A DNA stretch of 64,000 nt from Denitrovibrio sp. (GTDB taxonomy: Bacteria; Chrysiogenota; Deferribacteres; Deferribacterales; Geovibrionaceae): the NCBI GenBank assembly GCA_002869185.1, contig PKTN01000006.1, forward strand, positions 1 to 64,000. The letters are read 5' to 3'. The notes under the pieces were generated by a model that was given only the letters and a program-made list of their open reading frames with translations, ran no database searches and was not told the DNA's origin. A program made the position numbers and the translations under genes. Positions 55,482-62,965 of this stretch are shown here, one piece after another (the stretch's first letter is position 1; each line of letters starts with the position of its first letter).

Positions 55482-56391
55482 ACAAGTCATCAATATATTC
55501 CCTTACTTTATTTTCCTGCTTTAGGCCGTATAATTCTGCATAAAGTTTCCTCTTTAAAGTGTCAAAGCTTATTCCAGTCTTCTTTGGAACTTCGATCAGT
55601 TTGAATATGTGATAACCGTATTCCGATTTCACTATTCCGCTCACTTGCCCTTTCTTAAGGGTTAGAGCCTCTTTAAAGATTTCAGGATAGTCATTTACTT
55701 TAATAAATCCAAGGTCTCCGCCATTCTCTTTCTCTGGTGCAACAGTAAACTTCTCTGCCACCTCAGAAAACGGTATACCTTGTTTGATAAGCGAGAGGGC
55801 ATTCTGTGCTGCCTTCTCTTCGTATGATACTATATGTTGAATATGAGCAGTGACATCAGCCTCTAGCTCAGTCTTCTTCTGTTCATAAAATGCTTTTAGC
55901 TCTTCTTCGTTGATAGTGATATCAGTACCAGCTATCCTTTCGAGAAATTTTCCGATTATGATTCGCTGACGAAGCAGATCTTGCAAAGCATCAAAATCAA
56001 GATTTAGTTGTTGCTCAAACTCACTGAGCATCTTCTGCCCTTTGATGGTCTGAAATGACTCAACTATCTCTTTAAACTTAACCTCATCTACTTGGATACC
56101 AGCTTCTCTTGCTTTCTGGAGGAGCATTCTGTGCTCTAGAAAATCCTTCTTCAAAGCTTCCACAACTGCAGCATTACTTCTAGTCTCTGTGTCCATAACA
56201 GAGTTAGAGTAGGAGATAAATTCCTTGTATTGATCTTTAGATATCCTTTCACCATTTATCAAGACAAAAGTATTAGCAATCTCTTCCTGTGTTGGACCTG
56301 TTGGTTCTTGATCTTTTTTGGGAAAACACGAGAACACAAAGAGGCTTATCATTAAAATTATTAGTATATTCTTTGCTTTTTTCATAACCAC
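55426..56391 (-). CDS. PpiC/parvulin-type lipoprotein
   Basis: A 321-residue lipoprotein (lipobox LFVFSCFP) with an N-terminal SurA-like helical domain and a parvulin domain (HIQHIVSYEEKAAQNALSLIKQGIPFSEVAEKFTVAPEKENGGDLGFI). It probably acts on outer membrane proteins with the next gene. Its 3' end overlaps the SurA-like gene by about 56 nt. Confidence 0.85.
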   Translation of the reverse strand: MVMKKAKNILIILMISLFVFSCFPKKDQEPTGPTQEEIANTFVLINGERISKDQYKEFISYSNSVMDTETRSNAAVVEALKKDFLEHRMLLQKAREAGIQVDEVKFKEIVESFQTIKGQKMLSEFEQQLNLDFDALQDLLRQRIIIGKFLERIAGTDITINEEELKAFYEQKKTELEADVTAHIQHIVSYEEKAAQNALSLIKQGIPFSEVAEKFTVAPEKENGGDLGFIKVNDYPEIFKEALTLKKGQVSGIVKSEYGYHIFKLIEVPKKTGISFDTLKRKLYAELYGLKQENKVREYIDDLYEKSEITYPDHSAVGNSN

Positions 56392-56506
56392 TTACATTAC
56401 CTTAAACATGTGTATTATTGCAACAGTCTAATTTAGCCGTTTATAAATAAAATCTCAGTTCTTTTAACGCTACACTTAGGTCTCAACGATGTTTTTATCA
56501 TAGAAA

Positions 56507-59500
56507 TCAGACAGTAGGAACCTTGATCAGTTCATTTATAAATTTTATAGTCTGATCTAAAACCTTTGCCCCTTTCTCATAGTAAAGCGAAAGTGTAAAC
56601 TCATTATCAAATTTAGACCCTGCACCAACCTTTGCTATAGATTCCATAACCCTCTGTGGATTGATAGGAGTACCTTTTGTAATAACCATTTTAGCTTTGT
56701 TGGAATAGAGATAAATCTTCTCCATATTGGCAAAACCAGCTAGTTTCTTAATAAGCATAATCCTGCCGAGATTCTCTGTCTCTTCTTTCAGATCACCATA
56801 TCTATCCGAAAGCTCATAAAGCAGTTCTTGGACACCTTGCATATCTTCTGTTTCAGAGAATTTACGGTAGTAATCCAATCTAACCTTTGTATCTTCGATA
56901 TAATCAGCTGGTATATAGTGTGGGATACCAGTAATGATTTCTGTATCGGCTGTTAGGCTTGATATACCTTTCAGGTCTTTCACAGCTTCATCTATAATCG
57001 CTATAAAAAGTTCGTAACCGACCTTCACCATAAAACCAGATTGGTCAGCACCAAGCAAATCACCAGCTCCACGTATCTGAAGATCATAGAATGCAATTTT
57101 GACACCACTACCTAGGTCTGAAAGTTGCTGAATGATTTTAAGTCTCTTTTGAGCCACCTCAGTGAGAGCACTAAACTGCTCTACTACAAGGTAACAATAG
57201 CCCCTTCTGGTGGAACGACCGACCCTTCCTTTAAGCTGATAAATCTGTGCCAGTCCTAGTGATGCAGCGTTATTTATAATAATCGTATTAGCGTTTGAAA
57301 TGTCTATCCCGTTCTCTATGATAGCCGTACTAATAAGTACATCTGTCTTACCTGAATAAAATTCCATAAGGATTTTTTCAAGCTGAGCACTACTCATCTG
57401 ACCATGGGCTACGGATATATTTGCACCTGGTAGCAAGCTACGCACGCCAGCAGCTACAGTTGCGATATCTTCTATCCTATTATGAAGGAAGTATACTTGA
57501 CCGCCACGTTCTAGCTCTCTCTGAATGGCGTTCTTAGTCTCTTGATCACGTTTAATAACTTTGGTAATAACAGGCAATCTATCCATTGGCGGTGTATCTA
57601 TTGTAGAGATATCCCTTATGCCAGAGAGTGAAAGTTGCAATGTTCTAGGGATAGGTGTCGCAGAGAGATATAGTACATCCACATTGCTACGCATAGCCTT
57701 TATCTTCTCTTTATGGCTGACGCCAAACCTCTGTTCCTCATCGATAACGAGCAAGCCGAGATCTGCAAACTCAACATCTTTTGACAGCATTTTATGTGTA
57801 CCAATAAGTATATCCAAATCTTTTTTCGCAAGTTTTGCGAGTATGTCTCTGGTATCTTTGGCGTTTCTAAACCTACTTATATAATCAACCGTTACAGGTG
57901 AATCTTTAAATCTTTCAAAGAACGTAAGATAATGCTGACGAGCAAGGACGGTTGTAGGTACAAGTATAGCGACCTGTTTTCCACCTGCCACAGCTTTACA
58001 AGCCGCACGCATTGCAACCTCTGTCTTACCGAAACCAACATAACCGCAAACCAACCTCTCCATAGGGAGACTCGCTTCCATATCTCTATAAACGTCATGT
58101 ATGGCGGCTAATTGATCTTCTGTTTCGTCATACTCAAATCTTTGTTCGAAGTCTTCTAGCACATGACCATCATCGGTAAATGAGAACCCTTTCTCCACCT
58201 TACGCTGAGCATAAAGCTTCAACAGGTCCATAGCGATCTTCTTCGCCCTAGCCTTCGCCTGTGCTTTTACCTTCTTCCATGTTTGGGTTTGTAGTGAGCT
58301 AACTCTAGGTTTTGCCCCCTCATTCCCTATATATTTCTGTATCTGCCCTATAGATGATAGTGGTACATACAGGAGTTCGTCATTGTCATATTCTAGCTGT
58401 ATGAAGTCACCTTCAACACCACCAATGTCTTTATGGACTAGACCAAGATACAGTCCGATACCATAATCAATATGCACTACATAATCACCAGACTCTAGGT
58501 CAGATATTGTGGTTGAGTATAGTTCCTTCTTGCCACGCTTTGGTCGTTTTTTAGCAGTGCCAAAAATATCCTCATCAGTGATAACACCGAGTAAATATTT
58601 ATCATCAGCAAAGCCTCCACGAAACTTCTCAGTATGCAGATATAGCCCAGCCTTATCCACCTCGTTAAACTTTGCAACGCTTGCAGGCATATAACCGTAA
58701 TCTCTTGAGAATTCACTAAAAACTTTACCAAGTCGATCACTTTCTATGGAACAGACAACTCTGTAACCCTCGTCAGTGAGCTTCTTAATAACCTCCATTG
58801 CAGCAGACATAGACTGATAGAGGTTACCCTTTTTACCAGCTAACAACATCGAACTACTCCGGTAGTGAAGTTGCTCAGAATCCGCTGTCACTATATCAGC
58901 AAAGATGTTCACAGTCTCGGTGGTCATATGATAAAGAAGTTTTGTCGGAGCTAAGAAGTTAGTCTTCCAATATGGCTCGTCAGATTCAGGTTTTTTGTCG
59001 TCTATCAGTACTCTAAAGTCTGAGAATAGTGATCTGTAATCCTCATTGAAAAAGAGAAAATTATAGCTATCGCCAACATAGTCTATGAGAGTCTCCATAT
59101 TATGCACAGCAGGGGTCAGCCAGTGACAACCAGCATATTTGCCATACATTTCTATCTTATCTAAAGTATCAGTGTCGATTATATTCTTTTTAATATCGTC
59201 TAGGTCAAATAATGCCTCAGATGCAGGTAACAGCTTTACGCTCTTTGCCACCTCTAAAGTCTTTCGTGTTCGGATATCCACATATGAGATACGCTCGACC
59301 TCATCATCAAAGAACTCAATGAGGCATGGGTGTTCGCTGTCGGCAGGGAAAACTTCTAAAATGTCCCCTCTGAATGCGTATTCTCCTGCACCTTCAACCA
59401 TCTCCACATGGACATAGCCAGAGTAAGCGAGTATGTATTCCAGCTCCTCTCTATCAAAGAGTGAGCCTATATCTATTTTAGCTGATGCAGATTTAAAAAC

Positions 59501-59821
59501 TTCTTTTGGTGGGAGAGATTTCAAGAGACCATATGGTGTTGTTATAAGGACAGCTGTTCCGTCGTGATGCAATAGAGCATCAAGGGTGTATGCCCTTTTA
59601 GCAAAGACTTCAGGAAGAACCCGAGCCTCTTCGTAAGGGTCTTGAGTATATTCAGGAAAAGGTAATATCTTCGCTTTGGAGAAGAAAAACTCAGCCTCTT
59701 GCAATACCAGTTCATATTCACGCTTGTTAGCAGCGACAATGATACTGACACGTCCGCTCGGTCTATTATTCAGAAAATGCCATATGGAGGAAGAACCCCA
59801 AAGATTACTTAATAAAGACAT
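56507..59821 (-). CDS. mfd: Transcription-repair coupling factor
   Basis: Mfd (1104 aa) removes stalled RNA polymerase and recruits UvrA. Domains run from the UvrB-like N terminus through the RNAP-interaction domain to the helicase (VGFGKTEVAMRAA, VIDEEQRFGVSHKE, SATPIPRTLQ, YQLKGRVGRSTRRG) and C-terminal TRCF. Two odd residues: Tyr594 in LVCGYVGFGKTE, where the family has an invariant Asp just before the Walker motif, and Leu457 in HIDYGIGLYLGL, where Arg is near-invariant (GIGRYLGL). TAT is one G-to-T step from GAT, and CTG from CGG, on the coding strand. Confidence 0.95.
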   Translation of the reverse strand: MSLLSNLWGSSSIWHFLNNRPSGRVSIIVAANKREYELVLQEAEFFFSKAKILPFPEYTQDPYEEARVLPEVFAKRAYTLDALLHHDGTAVLITTPYGLLKSLPPKEVFKSASAKIDIGSLFDREELEYILAYSGYVHVEMVEGAGEYAFRGDILEVFPADSEHPCLIEFFDDEVERISYVDIRTRKTLEVAKSVKLLPASEALFDLDDIKKNIIDTDTLDKIEMYGKYAGCHWLTPAVHNMETLIDYVGDSYNFLFFNEDYRSLFSDFRVLIDDKKPESDEPYWKTNFLAPTKLLYHMTTETVNIFADIVTADSEQLHYRSSSMLLAGKKGNLYQSMSAAMEVIKKLTDEGYRVVCSIESDRLGKVFSEFSRDYGYMPASVAKFNEVDKAGLYLHTEKFRGGFADDKYLLGVITDEDIFGTAKKRPKRGKKELYSTTISDLESGDYVVHIDYGIGLYLGLVHKDIGGVEGDFIQLEYDNDELLYVPLSSIGQIQKYIGNEGAKPRVSSLQTQTWKKVKAQAKARAKKIAMDLLKLYAQRKVEKGFSFTDDGHVLEDFEQRFEYDETEDQLAAIHDVYRDMEASLPMERLVCGYVGFGKTEVAMRAACKAVAGGKQVAILVPTTVLARQHYLTFFERFKDSPVTVDYISRFRNAKDTRDILAKLAKKDLDILIGTHKMLSKDVEFADLGLLVIDEEQRFGVSHKEKIKAMRSNVDVLYLSATPIPRTLQLSLSGIRDISTIDTPPMDRLPVITKVIKRDQETKNAIQRELERGGQVYFLHNRIEDIATVAAGVRSLLPGANISVAHGQMSSAQLEKILMEFYSGKTDVLISTAIIENGIDISNANTIIINNAASLGLAQIYQLKGRVGRSTRRGYCYLVVEQFSALTEVAQKRLKIIQQLSDLGSGVKIAFYDLQIRGAGDLLGADQSGFMVKVGYELFIAIIDEAVKDLKGISSLTADTEIITGIPHYIPADYIEDTKVRLDYYRKFSETEDMQGVQELLYELSDRYGDLKEETENLGRIMLIKKLAGFANMEKIYLYSNKAKMVITKGTPINPQRVMESIAKVGAGSKFDNEFTLSLYYEKGAKVLDQTIKFINELIKVPTV

Positions 59822-59824
59822 CTA

Positions 59825-60406
59825 CTAGCTTGCAAAACGTCCGAACATTATCTCATCTACTAGCTTGCAGATGATGTGTGCGGCCGATATGTGTACCTCT
59901 TGTATTCTGGCTGTGTTCTCTGATGGTGACTGAAAAAGCATATCGCAAAGCCCCTTCATCTTTCCGCCGTCACGCCCAGTAAAACCTATTATCTTCATAT
60001 CACTTCTGGCGGCTTCGCGGAGAGCGCGAACAACATTTTCAGAGTTTCCACTAGTGGATATACCCCAAACAACATCATTCTCGTTACCAAGAGCACTAAC
60101 CTGCTTAATGAATATGTCATTAAACTCATAGTCATTACCAATGGAAGTCAGGATAGAAGTATCTGTCGTCAGAGCAATCGCAGGGAGTGGAGGACGCTCC
60201 ATCTTAAATCTATTTACAAACTCAGCAGCAATATGCTGTGCATCAGATGCAGAACCGCCGTTACCGAATATCATCAGCTTGCCACCATTTAGAAAGCATT
60301 GAGCAATCTCTGTGGAGATAGCTATCAGTACTGGAGACGCCTCTGCTATGAACCTGTTCTGAGTCTCTTTCATCTCGTCAAATATATCTGCTACGTACTT
60401 ATCCAT
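59825..60406 (-). CDS. gmhA: Sedoheptulose-7-phosphate isomerase
   Basis: GmhA (193 aa) makes D-glycero-D-manno-heptose 7-phosphate for lipopolysaccharide core. The SIS domain is clear: GNGGSASDAQHIAAEFVNRF, LPAIALTTDTSILTSIGNDY, GISTSGNSENVV and TARIQEVHISAAHIICKLVD. Three nt separate it from mfd. It supports an outer membrane with a heptose core. Confidence 0.94.
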   Translation of the reverse strand: MDKYVADIFDEMKETQNRFIAEASPVLIAISTEIAQCFLNGGKLMIFGNGGSASDAQHIAAEFVNRFKMERPPLPAIALTTDTSILTSIGNDYEFNDIFIKQVSALGNENDVVWGISTSGNSENVVRALREAARSDMKIIGFTGRDGGKMKGLCDMLFQSPSENTARIQEVHISAAHIICKLVDEIMFGRFAS

Positions 60407-60472
60407 TTATCTACCTATCTTTATGCTTTTTATTATCTAACTTATCGTAAATTATCTAATTTAATAAAACTA

Positions 60473-61078
60473 TTATTCTTTTACAGGTCCCCGAGACATT
60501 ATCCAATACTCCGCACCTATTGTCGGTTCAACATAAGAATCTATCGCTGTATATCCCAAACGCTTATAAAAGCTCATATTCCTGGGAGTAAAGGTCTCTA
60601 GGAAAGTTGGGATGTTATACTTATCTGTCTCTGAAAGCACACTAGAGATTAGTCCAACGCCATAACCCTGACCTTGAAACTGCGGTAAAACACCAACAAT
60701 AGATAAGTACCACATATCCTTAATCAGTAGCTTGTCGGATTTCTCAGACATAAACTTTACTATATCACTATAAACATCGAGGGACTTTTCGCCAAGATAA
60801 TCTTTAATAAAAGATTTCTTAAGCATTACCCTTCGCTCTTCAAGCTCATCTGGTATAGGTTTTGACCATATAGAGACACCGTGTTTATGATCTTCTGGAA
60901 TGTATAACTTGCCAAATATTTCTGCTTCAATCATGTAGTAATCCATATATTTCAGCATGCCTTCTTTTTTGTCGCATACTGAGACTGTATCCTCTAGTGT
61001 TTTATAGAAAGGATCACCAACCAGAGCATCACGCAAAGCATTAGCGAAATCAAGATATTTATAAGTAAAGGACAACAC
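60473..61078 (-). CDS. GNAT-family N-acetyltransferase
   Basis: A 201-residue acetyltransferase. The acetyl-CoA loop is LSIVGVLPQFQGQGYGVGLI (Q/R-x-x-G-x-G/A) and the C-terminal segment FYKRLGYTAIDSYVEP is typical. The acceptor is unknown. It precedes gmhA. Confidence 0.85.
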   Translation of the reverse strand: MLSFTYKYLDFANALRDALVGDPFYKTLEDTVSVCDKKEGMLKYMDYYMIEAEIFGKLYIPEDHKHGVSIWSKPIPDELEERRVMLKKSFIKDYLGEKSLDVYSDIVKFMSEKSDKLLIKDMWYLSIVGVLPQFQGQGYGVGLISSVLSETDKYNIPTFLETFTPRNMSFYKRLGYTAIDSYVEPTIGAEYWIMSRGPVKE

Positions 61079-61175
61079 GAGCCTCCTCTATTGCAAATAT
61101 ATCTACTAAATATGTATAGCGAAGAGAAAATTCGTGCAAGATATTTATTTTTTTTGTAAAATCTATAAAAATTCA

Positions 61176-61204
61176 TTGACACTATACACGATATAGTATA
61201 TTTA
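61176..61204 (+). promoter_or_regulatory. Promoter with palindromic operator of a putative small RNA
   Basis: TTGACA (61176-61181), 17-nt spacer, TATTTA (61199-61204). An inverted repeat ACTATA-5 nt-TATAGT (61181-61197) fills the spacer, a common repressor position. Confidence 0.6.
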
Positions 61205-61210
61205 AACTTT

Positions 61211-61365
61211 TATGACAAATAAGAACACATACGGACAAAACTTTTTTGGTTACTTTTTTTACTTCTTTTTTAGCAATAGAGGTGTAACCGTCTGAGTCCG
61301 TTTTTATCAGTTCGATAAATTATAAGGCCGCAGCGGTTTCATTTGAAGCTTCTGCGGCTTTTTTT
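61211..61365 (+). ncRNA. Putative small structured RNA
   Basis: Between the promoter and a strong terminator is about 150 nt without an ORF of note. It can fold with ACGGAC (61231-61236) paired to GTCCGT (61296-61301) and GGTTAC (61248-61253) paired to GTAACC (61284-61289), separated by T-rich internal loops. It does not match 4.5S RNA or tmRNA as I know them; 6S RNA is not excluded. Alternatively it is an attenuated leader for aroF, 165 nt downstream. Confidence 0.45.
61327..61365 (+). terminator. Intrinsic terminator after the putative small RNA
   Basis: GCCGCAG (61327-61333) pairs with CTGCGGC (61352-61358), followed by seven T (61359-61365). A smaller paired element lies inside the 18-nt loop. 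Confidence 0.85.
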
Positions 61366-61370
61366 GTTTG

Positions 61371-61413
61371 TGGGGTTGGCACCTCATAATGCTAGACTGA
61401 TAAATATAAAATA
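61371..61413 (+). repeat. Truncated stop-codon-type repeat, copy G
   Basis: TGGGGT-TGGC-ACCTCA (61371-61386) has the same 6-4-6 hairpin (one G-T pair) and is followed by GCTAGACTGATAAATA resembling the family's 3' tail, with the body missing. It begins 6 nt after the small-RNA terminator. Confidence 0.5.
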
Positions 61414-61483
61414 GTCATTCTGAATAACAAAGTTATGAATACTCTCAAGCAAAATAGAGATCCTTCGTTGTACTCAGGATGAC
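61414..61483 (+). repeat. GTCATYCTGA-type palindromic repeat
   Basis: Starts GTCATTCTGAATAAC and ends CTCAGGATGAC, so the ends are inverted and nearly identical. Lies between the truncated copy G and aroF. Confidence 0.65.
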
Positions 61484-61529
61484 ATTGTAAATTAAGTTTG
61501 AATAATTAATCAGATATAAGGAGAAACAA

Positions 61530-62546
61530 ATGATTGTAGTAATGAAGATCGGAGCAACACAAGACCAGCTAAACCATGTAATCAAAACAGCGGATGAACT
61601 CGGTTTCAGCCCACACATCATCGAAGGCAAAGAGCGTAACGTTATTGGGCTCGTTGGTGTTGCAGGTCAAAGAGACAAGATGAATGTCATAGGTGACATG
61701 CCAGGTGTTGACAATATCGTACCTATCACCAAGGCATACAAGCTAGCAAGTAGAGAGATCAAGCCTGAGCCAAGCATCATTGATGTCTGTGGCGTTAAAT
61801 TCGGCGGAGAGAACATTCCAGTTATCGCAGGACCCTGCTCTGTTGAAGGCGAAGCTGCAGTTATAAAAGTTGCAGAGCTCATTAAAGCAGCTGGTGCAAC
61901 AATGCTTCGTGGTGGTGCTTTCAAACCTAGGACATCCCCATACTCATTCCAAGGGCTCGAAGAGGAGGGTCTCAGGATTCTCGCTAAGGCTCGTGAAGTG
62001 ACAGGCCTCCCTGTAGTAACAGAAGTGACTAACCCTAAATACGTTGATATGGTTTACAAATACGCTGACATGTTCCAAGTAGGGGCAAGGAACGTACAAA
62101 ACTTCGCACTCCTTTCAGAGCTTGGTAAGACTGACAAACCAGTCCTTCTCAAAAGAGGCATGTCTACAACTATAGAAGAATACCTCACAGCGTCAGAGTA
62201 TATCCTTTCTGAAGGTAACAAGAACGTTATCCTCTGCTAGCGTGGACTCCGTACATTCGAAACAGCGACAAGAAACACTCTAGACATAAGTGCTGTACCT
62301 GTTATCCAAGAGAAATCTCACCTGCCTATCATGATAGACCCTAGCCACGCGGCTGGTCACTGGCAGTATGTAGGTCCACTCTGCAAAGCGGCTGTAGCTG
62401 TCGGAGCTGATGGTCTCATAGTTGAGGTTCACCCTGAGCCAGAAAAGGCATGGTCAGACGGTGCACAGTCCCTCACACCGAAACAATTCCTTGAGTTGAT
62501 GGGAACACTTAGACCTATCGCTCACGCCGTAGGACGTACACTATAG
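61530..62546 (+). pseudogene. aroF: DAHP synthase, interrupted by in-frame TAG
   Basis: A 3-deoxy-7-phosphoheptulonate synthase frame of the AroF/KDPG-type (first shikimate step) with an N-terminal ACT-like FDX region. Residues IAGPCSVEGEAA, LRGGAFKPRTSPYSFQG and QVGARNVQNFALL precede the stop. TAG at 62238-62240 (codon 237) sits in NVILC[19 protein letters not shown], where the family reads VILCERGIRTFE, so the missing residue is Glu and TAG is one G-to-T step from GAG. The downstream DPSHAAGHW and [12 protein letters not shown] are intact. GGAG lies upstream of the ATG. Confidence 0.93.
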
Positions 62547-62626
62547 TCGTTAGCAACGACAGGCTTATTTTAAGTTGATGATTTGTACTACAATGTTATC
62601 GCTTCCCGTAGGTCAGCTGATACGTT
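62546..62626 (+). repeat. Stop-codon-anchored structured repeat, copy D
   Basis: Stem GTCGTT/AACGAC with loop AGC (62546-62560) begins on the last base of the aroF stop codon, followed by AGGCTTATTTTAAGTTGATG, GTACTACAATG and CGCTTCCCGTAGGTCAGCTGAT. Confidence 0.7.
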
Positions 62627-62629
62627 TGA

Positions 62630-62660
62630 GTCATTCTGAGCAAAGCGAAGAATCTCTTTT
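62630..62660 (+). repeat. Half GTCATYCTGA repeat
   Basis: GTCATTCTGAGCAAAGCGAAGAATCT, directly after repeat copy D; the second inverted half is not seen. Confidence 0.5.
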
Positions 62661-62724
62661 TCAGCAAAAAGTAAGCGGTGCAACAAGAGTTATAAATCTT
62701 TTTCATAAACTTATGAATTAGATG

Positions 62725-62753
62725 TTGACAAGCATGAGGTTTTTCTATATTTT
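62725..62753 (+). promoter_or_regulatory. Promoter of tRNA-Phe
   Basis: TTGACA (62725-62730), 17-nt spacer, TATTTT (62748-62753). Confidence 0.65.
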
Positions 62754-62782
62754 TAGACCTCACTTTTGGTAAGAAAGTGTAA

Positions 62783-62858
62783 GCCCAAGTAGCTCAGTCG
62801 GTAGAGCAGTGGACTGAAAATCCACGTGTCGGTGGTTCGATTCCGCCCTTGGGCACCA
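62783..62858 (+). tRNA. tRNA-Phe(GAA)
   Basis: Acceptor GCCCAAG paired with CTTGGGC, anticodon loop CTGAAAA (GAA), T arm GGTGGTTCGATTCCGCC (one G-T pair). It is the only tRNA here with an encoded CCA end. Confidence 0.96.
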
Positions 62859-62893
62859 TTTTTAAAAAAGTATGTATACCGACATATTAAAAA

Positions 62894-62921
62894 AGCCTCT
62901 GAGTAATCAGGGGCTTTTTTT
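62894..62921 (+). terminator. Intrinsic terminator after tRNA-Phe
   Basis: AGCCTCTGA pairs with TCAGGGGCT around a GTAA loop, followed by a T run. It also faces the convergent Sel1 gene. Confidence 0.9.
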
Positions 62922-62965
62922 GTTTCTAACTTTGATGTAAAAAATATGTAATAAGCTTTCTCATA

